From Fibrobacter sp. UBA1313 (GTDB lineage: Bacteria; Fibrobacterota; Fibrobacteria; Fibrobacterales; Fibrobacteraceae): 35,286 nucleotides of DNA. The translations under genes were made by a program, and so were the position numbers. Positions 8,486 to 15,734 of this stretch are shown in pieces. The stretch is from positions 1 through 35,286 of the forward strand of contig DBTP01000157.1 of assembly GCA_002307115.1 (NCBI GenBank), given 5' to 3'. The notes beneath the pieces were generated by a model that saw only the letters and a list, made by a program, of their open reading frames with translations, ran no database searches and was not told the DNA's origin. Position 1 is the first letter of the stretch, and every line of letters begins with the position of its first letter.

Positions 8486-8787
8486 GGGATGCCTGTGGAG
8501 AAAACAAAAAATAGAACAAAGTCAATTTAAAAATTAATGAGACTTGAAATTTTCAAAAGTTTGCCATGGGGTAGTTTTTGCAAATTTTTTGCACAGGAAA
8601 TTTTAGAAAGAAGGCGGTTTGTAAGAGAGGATGGTTGCTTTTTGAAGTGAAAGAAGAAGTAATAAAATGGAAAATGAAGAGACTCTTATTTTGTAAGAAA
8701 AGTCTGTATTTTCGAGCATAAAAAAGGGCGAACTTGTCGTTTGCCCTTTTTTAACATTGAAGTTACCAAGAAACTCGTTTCAATAAA
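8486..8787. other. Intergenic stretch between mqnE and metK
   Basis: About 300 bases without a credible gene. It holds the upstream region of mqnE (reading -) and, at its right end, the metK terminator. A TATTTTTTG motif (reading -) about 26 nt before the mqnE start may be its promoter. I see no riboswitch or repeat. Confidence 0.5.
8720..8752 (-). terminator. Terminator of metK, likely bidirectional
   Basis: An 8-bp stem (GGGCGAAC / GTTTGCCC, one G-T pair) with a 5-nt loop is flanked by A6 and T6, so it works on the - strand for metK and possibly in the other direction. Confidence 0.85.
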
Positions 8788-9978
8788 TTAAATCTTTGCC
8801 GCTTTTTTCAACGCTTCCGCTTTGTCTGTCTTTTCCCAAGTAAAACGAGGACCCTTGCGACCAAAGTGGCCGAGAGCCGCAGTTTCGAAATACCCCGGCT
8901 TCTTCAGATCGAGCATTTTGGTAAGTCCTGCAGGGCTTAAGTCAAAGAATTTTGGCAAGAGCACTTCAATTTCGCGGTCATCAATTTTACCTGTGCCAAA
9001 CGTATTCACCAACACGGATACCGGGTGGGAATAACCGATGGCATAAGCGACTTGGATTTCGCAACGGCTAGCAAGGCCTGCGGCGACAATATTCTTTGCC
9101 ACATAGCGAGCGGCATAGGCACCAGAACGATCCACTTTAGAAGGATCCTTTCCGGAGAATGCGCCACCACCGTGACGACCCATTCCACCGTAGGTATCGA
9201 CGATAATCTTACGTCCGGTAAGTCCGCAGTCGCCATGGGGGCCACCGACCACAAATTTACCCGTGGGATTTACTAAGTAGCGAGTTTTCTTATCCAAAAG
9301 TTTGGCGGGAATCACTTTCTTAATCAACAGATCAATAATGGTCTTTTCAATTTTTGCGTGCGTGAGTTCTTTTCCATTGACAAATTCATCGTGTTGAGTG
9401 CTCACTACCACGGTGTCCACGCGAACCGGTTTCCCATTTTCATCATATTCAACAGTCACTTGGCTTTTAGCATCCGGGCGGAGCCACTGGATTGTTCCTT
9501 TTTCGCGAAGATTTTGAATTTCGGCCATTAATTTATGAGCAAGAGAAATGGGCATTGGCATGAGTTCAGGGGTTTCATCACAGGCATAACCAAACATCAT
9601 ACCTTGGTCGCCCGCTCCTTGCTGGTTATCTTCTTTCCCTTCTGCGGCGGCGGCGTTTACACCTTGGGCGATATCTGGGGACTGCTTGTCTACAGCGACT
9701 AGCACCGCACAGCTCTCATAATCAAAATTAATTTTGCCATCCGTATAACCGATATGCTTAATGACTTTGCGGGCAATTGCTTGAAAATCAAGATGCGCTT
9801 TAGTGGTAATTTCACCGGAAATGACAACAAGCCCTGTGTTCACTAAGGTTTCGCAGGCAACGCGACTGTTGGGATCTTGTTTAAGAGCCTCGTCCAAGAT
9901 AGCGTCAGAAATTTGATCTGCCACCTTATCGGGGTGACCTTTGGATACGGATTCAGAAGTAAAAAGAGAGTGGGCCAT
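8788..9978 (-). CDS. metK: S-adenosylmethionine synthetase
   Basis: A 396-residue cytosolic enzyme making SAM from methionine and ATP. It has the ATP-binding GHPDKVADQISDAILDE motif at residues 15-31, the GAGDQGMMFGYA signature in the middle, and the phosphate loop GGGAFSGKDPSKVDRS. Length and order match the bacterial family. AAGGA lies before the ATG at a normal distance. It is a stand-alone gene with its own terminator, divergent from the Nif3 gene. SAM is a substrate of MqnE encoded next to it. I looked for a SAM riboswitch in the 140 bases upstream and saw none. Confidence 0.97.
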   Translation of the reverse strand: MAHSLFTSESVSKGHPDKVADQISDAILDEALKQDPNSRVACETLVNTGLVVISGEITTKAHLDFQAIARKVIKHIGYTDGKINFDYESCAVLVAVDKQSPDIAQGVNAAAAEGKEDNQQGAGDQGMMFGYACDETPELMPMPISLAHKLMAEIQNLREKGTIQWLRPDAKSQVTVEYDENGKPVRVDTVVVSTQHDEFVNGKELTHAKIEKTIIDLLIKKVIPAKLLDKKTRYLVNPTGKFVVGGPHGDCGLTGRKIIVDTYGGMGRHGGGAFSGKDPSKVDRSGAYAARYVAKNIVAAGLASRCEIQVAYAIGYSHPVSVLVNTFGTGKIDDREIEVLLPKFFDLSPAGLTKMLDLKKPGYFETAALGHFGRKGPRFTWEKTDKAEALKKAAKI

Positions 9979-10029
9979 TGCTTTATGTCCTTATGTAATT
10001 ATGCACAAATCTAGAAAAACGCATAGAGT

Positions 10030-10059
10030 TTGACAACCGATTTAGACGAGTTTTACTAA
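10030..10059 (+). promoter_or_regulatory. Possible promoter of the Nif3 gene
   Basis: An exact TTGACA (10030-10035) is followed after 18 nt by TACTAA. The -35 is perfect but the -10 is poor, and the position 60-90 bases before the ATG is reasonable. Low confidence, particularly because other promoters here look like the TAnnTTTG type. Confidence 0.3.
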
Positions 10060-10120
10060 AACCAAGAGTCCTAGATTACTTAACTTTATCCTGTTAGATT
10101 TGCTTCAAAGGAATAACACA

Positions 10121-10882
10121 ATGCAACTTGCTGAATTTTCCCGTTGGCTTGGTCAAATTCTTACCCCTGAAAAGTTCAAAGATTACTGCCCTAATAGTCT
10201 GTGTGTCGAAGCGAACTCTCAGGTGACACATGTGCTTACGGGGGTTTCTTTTCGAGAATCGTTAGTGGATGAAGCTATTCGACAGGGTGCGGATTGTATT
10301 ATCGTTCACCATCCTCATGGTTTTTGGAATAATGATAATCGGCTTCCTATTGGAATTCATGGCCGAAAAATTCAAAAACTCATGCAGCATAACATCAATC
10401 TTTTTGGTTTTCACCTGCCTCTGGATGGACAGGTTGACTTCGGCAATAATGCACAAATTGCAAAATTTTTGGGTGTCCAGGTGAATGGAGGGTTCATGAA
10501 AGAAGGGGAGGGCTTTGTGGGATGTCTCGCCGCCTTTGACAACCCCCTTTCCGTGCCTCTATTTATGGAACGCTTGGATCAAGTTTTTGATCACGGAGTA
10601 CAACAATCCTTTTTCTTCGGGAAAGAGAAAATTCAGACTATCGCTATTTGCTCTGGAGGAGGAGCGTCTGGGATTGCTGAAGCTCTTAGTTTAGGGGTGG
10701 ATGCTTATGTTACGGGAGAGATCAAAGAAAGTACCCCCATTTTTGTAGAAGAGGCAAAATTCAATCTTGTGACCTGCGGTCATCACCGAACAGAAATTTT
10801 TGGAGTTCGAGCTCTTGCAAAAAAAATTGAAAAAGATTTAAATATACAGTCTGCTTTTGTGGATTTAGACAATCCGATATAA
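10121..10882 (+). CDS. Nif3-like dinuclear metal centre protein
   Basis: A 253-residue member of the Nif3/YbgI family (often misnamed GTP cyclohydrolase I type 2). The metal-binding histidines are visible in VHHPHGFW, FHLPLD and CGHHRTE, with TGEIKES as a further conserved block. These proteins form toroidal hexamers with a dinuclear metal site, but their role is not settled. The ATG at 10121 is preferred over a TTG at 10100 because AAAGGA at 10107-10112 lies 8 nt before it. The gene is divergent from metK and convergent with a lipoprotein gene whose stop lies only 10 bases away. Confidence 0.9.
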   Translation: MQLAEFSRWLGQILTPEKFKDYCPNSLCVEANSQVTHVLTGVSFRESLVDEAIRQGADCIIVHHPHGFWNNDNRLPIGIHGRKIQKLMQHNINLFGFHLPLDGQVDFGNNAQIAKFLGVQVNGGFMKEGEGFVGCLAAFDNPLSVPLFMERLDQVFDHGVQQSFFFGKEKIQTIAICSGGGASGIAEALSLGVDAYVTGEIKESTPIFVEEAKFNLVTCGHHRTEIFGVRALAKKIEKDLNIQSAFVDLDNPI

Positions 10883-10892
10883 TTTGAGGGGA

Positions 10893-11489
10893 CTACTTCT
10901 TTTTCTTTTTGGGCACCGCATTTTCTCTGACAAGTCTATCAAAATCTTTGCATGTCATGGCTTCCAGTCGATTACCCATAGCGATGGTGCGAGTTCTTGC
11001 TCTGCCTTGTTTTTCTGGGACGCGGAAACAAAATTCATAGAAATTACCCACATCTGTTGGAATCGTAATTTTGAAAATACGGATACGATCAGAATCTTTA
11101 GGGTAGACTTCAAAATAGTCATAGCCATTCTTGACTTTTTGCAAACGCATCTCTTGGCTAAAGCTCATCTCATTGACGACCGGGCCATCCAGAAAAATAG
11201 GCAAGGTATTCGCAAAACGAAGTTCTAATTGTTTGTCTGTTTTGACTAAAGAGGCGTCTGTAGGTTTTATTAAATAGCGTTGCTGAGGAATATTTTTATA
11301 AGCTTTGTAACGTACCTCACGAACTCCACAAACTTCTCGCATGTCTGGTTGGGTTACAAAATCAATGTCCCGGCAAATAGGCGGCAAATCGGTTGGAACT
11401 TCCAAATTTTCGCCTTTAGAAGTCCCGCCACACCCCATCAAAGACATTATACCAAAGAGTCCAACTAGCGAGAGAATATTCTTTTTCAT
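10893..11489 (-). CDS. Putative lipoprotein of unknown function
   Basis: A 198-residue protein with a lysine-rich N-terminus, a hydrophobic stretch and a lipobox L17-M18-G19-C20 followed by GG, so it should be exported, lipidated on Cys20 and anchored to a membrane. The remainder is soluble in character, with several cysteines, and ends in a run of lysines (PKKKKK). I do not recognise the family. No Shine-Dalgarno site is present; TATATT stands exactly 7 nt before the ATG, so the mRNA may be leaderless. It converges on the Nif3 gene and diverges from exonuclease III. Confidence 0.85.
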   Translation of the reverse strand: MKKNILSLVGLFGIMSLMGCGGTSKGENLEVPTDLPPICRDIDFVTQPDMREVCGVREVRYKAYKNIPQQRYLIKPTDASLVKTDKQLELRFANTLPIFLDGPVVNEMSFSQEMRLQKVKNGYDYFEVYPKDSDRIRIFKITIPTDVGNFYEFCFRVPEKQGRARTRTIAMGNRLEAMTCKDFDRLVRENAVPKKKKK

Positions 11490-11496
11490 AAGATTA

Positions 11497-11502
11497 AATA
11501 TA
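11497..11502 (-). promoter_or_regulatory. TAnnTT box 7 nt before the lipoprotein ATG
   Basis: Reading the - strand, TATATT (octamer TATATTTA) ends 7 nt before ATG 11489. No ribosome-binding site is seen in the gap. Confidence 0.5.
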
Positions 11503-11602
11503 ATATCTACCCTGAATGGCGAGTCTTTTTTTCTGAGTATTCCTAAAAAAGAAAGGGTTAAGCTATCTTTGTCTCTCGGTTACGAGGAGAATAAACTCAC
11601 CC

Positions 11603-12403
11603 ATGAATATTTATAGCTGGAATGTCAACGGCATACGTGCTGCGACAAAGAAAGGATTCCAAGACTGGTTTCAAAAGACAATGCCAGATTTGCTTTGTTT
11701 GCAAGAAACAAGAGTCGAGGAAGATCAAATCCCAGAGGCCATTCGGGCCCCAGAAGGCTATTTTTCTTATTGGAATGCTTGTCGTAAAAAGAAGGGCTAC
11801 AGTGGTGTTGCCATTTTTAGTCAAATTGAACCTGATGATGTTCATTACGGTTTTGATATTGAAGAATTTGATGAAGAGGGCCGCGTTCTCCAGTTGGTTT
11901 TCCCTGATTGGGTGGTGAATTCCATTTATTTTCCCAATGGTGGACAGGGTGAGGATCGAGTGGATTACAAATTACGTTTTTATGACGCTTTTTTGGAAAA
12001 TTCGATTGCCTGGATGCGTCGAGGCAAGCATGTAATTACTCTTGGGGATTACAATACTTGTCATCGAGAAATAGACATTGCGCGTCCCAAAGAAAATGAA
12101 AAAATCAGTGGCTTTCTCCCTGTCGAGCGTGCTTGGATTGACAAGTACATTGCCGCAGGTTTTGTGGATTCTTTCCGCTATTTACACCCGACTCAGGCTG
12201 ATGCCTACACTTGGTGGTCCAATCGCATGGGAGCCCGTTCTAAGAATGTAGGATGGCGTATTGATTATGCTTTTGTAGATAAGGATCTTAAAAATAATAT
12301 TGTCAGTGCCAATATTTTTCCTGAGGTTCAAGGTTCGGATCATTGCCCTATAAGCATTGAACTCGAATTGCCTTTTCCTCCGATTCCAATCAAATCGGTT
12401 TAA
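11603..12403 (+). CDS. xth: Exodeoxyribonuclease III / AP endonuclease
   Basis: A 266-residue base-excision repair nuclease that cleaves abasic sites and degrades 3' ends. Catalytic elements are present: Asn7 in WNVNG, Glu35 in LQETR, Asp149 and Asn151 in GDYN, and the C-terminal SDH box (GSDHCPI). The GDYNTCHREID segment is a variant of the commoner GDxNVAHxEID but keeps the catalytic residues. GAGGAG occurs before the ATG, though about 14 nt away. The gene stands alone, divergent from the lipoprotein gene, and shares a bidirectional terminator with the aminotransferase that converges on it. Confidence 0.94.
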   Translation: MNIYSWNVNGIRAATKKGFQDWFQKTMPDLLCLQETRVEEDQIPEAIRAPEGYFSYWNACRKKKGYSGVAIFSQIEPDDVHYGFDIEEFDEEGRVLQLVFPDWVVNSIYFPNGGQGEDRVDYKLRFYDAFLENSIAWMRRGKHVITLGDYNTCHREIDIARPKENEKISGFLPVERAWIDKYIAAGFVDSFRYLHPTQADAYTWWSNRMGARSKNVGWRIDYAFVDKDLKNNIVSANIFPEVQGSDHCPISIELELPFPPIPIKSV

Positions 12404-12420
12404 TCTCATCTTTGAAAAGT

Positions 12421-12453
12421 AAAAAGGACTCTTCAGCAGAAGAATCCTTTTTT
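12421..12453. terminator. Bidirectional terminator between xth and the aminotransferase
   Basis: Inverted repeat AAAAAGGA / TCCTTTTTT with a small internal mismatch and an inner CTTC / GAAG stem. A- and T-runs flank it, serving the two converging genes. Confidence 0.75.
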
Positions 12454-12472
12454 GTGTATACTTTTTACTGAT

Positions 12473-13783
12473 CTATTTGTTCTTGTCGCTTTTTACGTAA
12501 CTACGAATGGCATCGCGCATGGTGCTAAACACATTGCGTAGTTCGTCCTCATCTTCTTCCAATAGCGTAACACGGAACCCCTGAAGCTCACTGCAGAAAC
12601 TGCTACTGGGGACGACACAAATGCCTGTCGCGCCTAGGAGATAGTAGACAAATCGATAATCCAAACTCACGCCTTCGCACCACTTTTCGACTTTTTCACG
12701 AATGAGGGGATTTTCAATTTTTAAAGTTTGGGTGTTACTTAAAACGCCCTCTTTAAATGTGATGGTATTATAGAAAGCACCATAGGTGGGATTGAAGTTC
12801 AATTCCGGGACTTCGGAAAGAATTTCACTAATGATAGAACTGCGACGGCCAATGAGTTCATTCAACTGGGTACGGTGCGCCGCAAATCGCTTATCTCCCA
12901 AAACTTTTGGAATGGTAAGTTGTGGCATCGTAGTAGAACAAACTTCGATCATTTTTGCATTGTCAATAGCGCGGCAGAATAAATCAAACTCTGGGTCAAG
13001 ACTACGATTGTAGTATTCCGCCCAACCGCAACGAGCCCCCGGCCATGGGTATTCTTTGGAAATCCCTTTCAGAGCAATTCCAGGAACATCTTCAATGTAT
13101 TCCGCTAATGCGTACGCCCGAGCACCATTGTACACAATTTTGTTATAAATCTCATCGCACAGAATAAATAAGTGATATCGGCGAGCTATATCCACAATTT
13201 TTTTCAAGTACTCCAGAGGGTATACCATGCCTGTCGGATTATCGGGATTGATAATCAAGATCGCGACAATATTCGGGTTGTACTTGATGTTGTTTTCTAG
13301 TTCTTCCAAATCAGGATACCAATGATTTTCGGGATCCAATCGGTAGGTGATAGGAGTGGTATGTGCGTGAGACGCTTCTGCGGAACTGTGGGTGCTATAA
13401 GCAGGGGAGGGCCCGATAATACGGCTCGTCATTGCGAGAAGCCCATAAACAGTAGCAATAGCATCGCCAAGGCCATTGAAAAATAGAATGTCATTCGCGG
13501 TAATCTGTGCGCCACCGATTCTGTTGGTTTGTGCAGCAAGAAACTCACGGGTTTTGAGCACCCCTTTGGATGGGCAATAACCGTAACTTCTATTTTCGTT
13601 CACAAGCTTGGTCAGAATGTCTTTGATCCATGCGGGAACTTGACATCCTTTTTCAATGGGGTCGCCAATATTTTCCCAATGAATGGGGAGTCCAAGGTCA
13701 TGAAGTTGATCGGCTTTTTTAACAATTTCTCTAATTTCGTATGAAAGTTCTTTCGCACCTTCACTTAGCAATCGCTTTCTCAT
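12473..13783 (-). CDS. PLP-dependent class I/II aminotransferase
   Basis: A 436-residue fold-type I aminotransferase. Lys243 in KGISKEYPWPG should bind PLP, with NPDNPTG at 179-185, Asp210 and Tyr213 in CDEIY, and a C-terminal arginine in FRVTLLE that probably binds the substrate carboxylate. The closest functional guess is an alanine or aspartate aminotransferase (AlaA-like), but substrate cannot be decided from sequence. AGGAG lies upstream of the ATG. The gene is monocistronic, divergent from the nuclease-domain gene at 13841 with a 57-bp gap. Confidence 0.92.
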   Translation of the reverse strand: MRKRLLSEGAKELSYEIREIVKKADQLHDLGLPIHWENIGDPIEKGCQVPAWIKDILTKLVNENRSYGYCPSKGVLKTREFLAAQTNRIGGAQITANDILFFNGLGDAIATVYGLLAMTSRIIGPSPAYSTHSSAEASHAHTTPITYRLDPENHWYPDLEELENNIKYNPNIVAILIINPDNPTGMVYPLEYLKKIVDIARRYHLFILCDEIYNKIVYNGARAYALAEYIEDVPGIALKGISKEYPWPGARCGWAEYYNRSLDPEFDLFCRAIDNAKMIEVCSTTMPQLTIPKVLGDKRFAAHRTQLNELIGRRSSIISEILSEVPELNFNPTYGAFYNTITFKEGVLSNTQTLKIENPLIREKVEKWCEGVSLDYRFVYYLLGATGICVVPSSSFCSELQGFRVTLLEEDEDELRNVFSTMRDAIRSYVKSDKNK

Positions 13784-13827
13784 CTCATTCTCCTAGAGAG
13801 GGTCACCGCAAATTTAACATATTCTTC

Positions 13828-13833
13828 TATATT
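13828..13833 (+). promoter_or_regulatory. TAnnTT box 7 nt before the HsdR-N-like gene
   Basis: TATATT (octamer TATATTGC) ends exactly 7 nt before ATG 13841 and no Shine-Dalgarno site is present. It lies in the 57-bp divergent gap. Confidence 0.5.
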
Positions 13834-13840
13834 GCAAAGC

Positions 13841-14263
13841 ATGGAATATTTTGATCCTGTGCGGAAAAAGGCTATTTGTGCCACTCCCGAAGAACAGGTG
13901 CGCCAAGAAGTGGTGGCGTGGCTTTTGAATACGGTTCACGTTCCGCATCATTTGATTGAAGTGGAGTTTGGGTTGAGTTGTGTTCAAAAAGGGAATCAGG
14001 ATCGCGTGGATATTCTAGTACATCACTTTCGAGCGGGAGCCTCTTTGAAAGATCCTTGGCTATTGGTCGAATGTAAGCGTCACAATGAATGTTCTTTGGC
14101 TGATTTAGAAGTACAAGTCAATAAATACCTCCGGGTGCTCAAACCTCAATACATTATGTTGGGATTGGGGACGGAGTGGCGCTTTCTCGCTCAAAGTGCC
14201 GATGGAAGACACTATTCTCCGATTGCCTCACTCCCACAATACCCAGAAATTCAAACCAAATAA
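13841..14263 (+). CDS. Orphan HsdR-N-like PD-(D/E)xK nuclease domain protein
   Basis: A 140-residue protein resembling the N-terminal nuclease domain of type I restriction subunit R (HSDR_N_2 family). Asp57 (QDRVDILV) and Glu77-x-Lys79 (LLVECKR) give the D-ExK catalytic core, and Gln92-x3-Tyr96 fits the QxxxY motif of HsdR nucleases. No helicase, methylase or specificity gene is nearby, so it is not part of a visible restriction system. A DNA repair or housekeeping role is possible. The ATG at 13841 is chosen over a TTG three codons earlier because a TAnnTT box lies 7 nt upstream; the mRNA may be leaderless. Confidence 0.82.
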   Translation: MEYFDPVRKKAICATPEEQVRQEVVAWLLNTVHVPHHLIEVEFGLSCVQKGNQDRVDILVHHFRAGASLKDPWLLVECKRHNECSLADLEVQVNKYLRVLKPQYIMLGLGTEWRFLAQSADGRHYSPIASLPQYPEIQTK

Positions 14264-14318
14264 TAATTATAAATGCAAAAATGCGCATTTAAGCATTGAT
14301 TTTTTTCTGTGGAAAAAT

Positions 14319-14324
14319 TAAATT
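14319..14324 (+). promoter_or_regulatory. TAnnTT box 7 nt before the MetF-like gene
   Basis: TAAATT (octamer TAAATTTA) ends 7 nt before ATG 14332. A TTG at 14296-14298 lies 20 nt upstream, the spacing expected for a Bacteroidetes -33 element. Confidence 0.5.
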
Positions 14325-14331
14325 TACTCCT

Positions 14332-15093
14332 ATGAATTTTAAACTTCCTTCTTCAATTGCTTTGGAACTAGTACCTCATTCCCTCCAAGGAATTGTTGAC
14401 GAAGCATGTTCAAATATTGCAGCGAACACGTTCCTCTCTTCTATTAATGTCCCCGAGATTCGTTCGCTTCCCATAAAGTCCTATGAGCCCACCATAGAAC
14501 TGCTTCGTAATAAAGTGCGGACCACTCCACATTTTCGCATGATTGATCGCACCTCTACAGATCTTTTGAATAAGTTGGAAGCACTGATTGAACTGGGTCT
14601 CAAAGAGGTTCTTTTGATTGGTGGAGATTCACCCAAAGACAATCCCGATTTTTCCCCTTCTGGGCTGACTACCCTTGAAGCCGTTCGTTCTGTGAAAAAA
14701 CAGTTTCCAGGGTTAAGGGTTTATACAGGCTTGGATCCTTTCCGAAGCTCATTCCGTGAAGAATTAGATTATGCCTTCCGCAAAATAGATGCGGGAAGTG
14801 ACGGGTTCTATACGCAACCGTTTTTTTCTGTGGGAATGTTGGAACTTTGGTTGGAGCAGCTTCCGAAGACCGAAGTGTGGTATGGCATTGCCCCGGTTTA
14901 TTCTCAGAAGTCGCGTCAGTATTGGGAAAGGGTCAATAAAGTTGTTTTTCCTCCCGATTTTAGTTATGAAAAGAATGCAAATGCGGAACTTGCGCGACAA
15001 TTATTAGACAAAATTGCAGAATCAAAGCAACGTGCGTATTTGATGCCTATCGCTGTGTCCGCAAAAGAATATCTCAATTCTATTTTTGAATAA
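14332..15093 (+). CDS. MetF-like methylenetetrahydrofolate reductase family protein
   Basis: A 253-residue TIM-barrel protein. GGDSPKDN, YTGLDPFRSS and the DAGSDGFYTQPFF segment match the MetF family, in which the enzyme reduces methylenetetrahydrofolate to the methyl form with FAD. It is shorter and more divergent than typical MetF (about 290 residues) and the N-terminus is atypical, so I do not assign metF. The start at 14332 has a TAnnTT box 7 nt upstream and no Shine-Dalgarno site. It stands alone after the nuclease-domain gene. A role in methionine or one-carbon metabolism with nearby metK is inference. Confidence 0.75.
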   Translation: MNFKLPSSIALELVPHSLQGIVDEACSNIAANTFLSSINVPEIRSLPIKSYEPTIELLRNKVRTTPHFRMIDRTSTDLLNKLEALIELGLKEVLLIGGDSPKDNPDFSPSGLTTLEAVRSVKKQFPGLRVYTGLDPFRSSFREELDYAFRKIDAGSDGFYTQPFFSVGMLELWLEQLPKTEVWYGIAPVYSQKSRQYWERVNKVVFPPDFSYEKNANAELARQLLDKIAESKQRAYLMPIAVSAKEYLNSIFE

Positions 15094-15130
15094 AAATTTC
15101 AAGAACGATATTTTTAATTTCTTTTTTTAT

Positions 15131-15151
15131 AAAAATACGACCTCTATTTTT
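15131..15151. terminator. Weak AT-rich hairpin after the MetF-like gene
   Basis: AAAAATA / TATTTTT arms with a 7-nt loop. The stem has no G-C pairs, so it is a poor terminator; it might also close the 3' side of an RNA read from the - strand at 15171-15586. Confidence 0.35.
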
Positions 15152-15170
15152 AGTCACTAGCCATCTCTAT

Positions 15171-15586
15171 AGGGAATAAGGACTGAGCCTCTAAATGATG
15201 CTTGTGTGCTTAATTACCTGACGTGGAATTTTTCCTCTAGACTCGCGGCCTTGAATCGGCTCAGTATATCGTTAGAACCATCCCGCTTTCAGACTTTCTC
15301 CGTATTTAAATTCAGGACGCTTCTAAAAATTCATTTTCTATAACCAGAAGCTGGTTCGCACTAGGGAACATCAGGCTTCGCAGACCTGACTTACAGCCCC
15401 GCAGGGGTGAGGATAGAACCACGTGACAGGCAACCGATAGGCTGTGGCACCTCGCCATAGTGAAATTCATTCCGTTGTTGAGGCTCTCGCAACACTCGTT
15501 CTTCAAAGTCACGAATGAGCTGAATTCGTTGTTACTTCCCACCTAAATGAACAATCCTCGGGGTCACTTCTTAGAGGCTTATTCTA
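15171..15586. ncRNA. Candidate large structured RNA, unidentified
   Basis: This roughly 415-nt stretch is more G/C-rich than its flanks, has no credible reading frame and is dense in inverted repeats. Its ends pair: AGCCTCTAA (15186-15194) with TTAGAGGCT (15571-15579), extended by GAATAA / TTATTC after a bulge. Internal stems: ACTGAGCC / GGCTCAGT (15182-15189, 15258-15265), AACCAG / CTGGTT (15342-15356), TCAGG / CCTGA (15371-15389), CCCC / GGGG (15397-15407), GAGG / CCTC (15409-15453), TGTTG / CAACA (15476-15494), ACGAAT / ATTCGT (15511-15529). It lacks the conserved cores of tmRNA, RNase P RNA, SRP RNA and group I or II introns as I know them. Strand is undecided: a TAAATT box (reading -) lies 7 nt before a predicted - strand start at GCCTCTAA, whereas a + strand transcript would form the leader of the GGDEF-EAL gene. 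Confidence 0.55.
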
Positions 15587-15734
15587 ATTTAGACTATTCT
15601 CATTTTTGAAGAAAATGAACGTACAATTTGTGTGCTTTTGAGATTTTTTCAAAAATCGAATTTATATTCCAAAACGGTTCCTTACATGGTTTGAGTGTGA
15701 GGTTGGTTGTGTTCGAAATTTGGAATAACTTTTT
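15587..15734. other. AT-rich gap before the GGDEF-EAL gene
   Basis: No gene. It is AT-rich and may hold the promoter of the GGDEF-EAL gene (+) and of the candidate RNA if that is on the - strand. GGAAT about 10 nt before the ATG at 15735 is a weak ribosome-binding site. Confidence 0.4.

Noticed and set aside
9979..10120. SAM riboswitch before metK
   Set aside because: The upstream region is short and AT-rich; I found none of the conserved cores of SAM-I, SAM-II or SAM-IV types.
15312..15542. 76-codon open frame on the - strand inside the candidate RNA
   Set aside because: Composition is not protein-like (many Ser and Cys, no family) and the DNA is occupied by multiple inverted repeats.
15171..15586. 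tmRNA, RNase P RNA or group II intron in the 15.2-15.6 kb stretch
   Set aside because: No tag reading frame or tRNA-like CCA end, no GAGGAAAGTCC or ACAGAA core, and no domain V-like hairpin were found on either strand.
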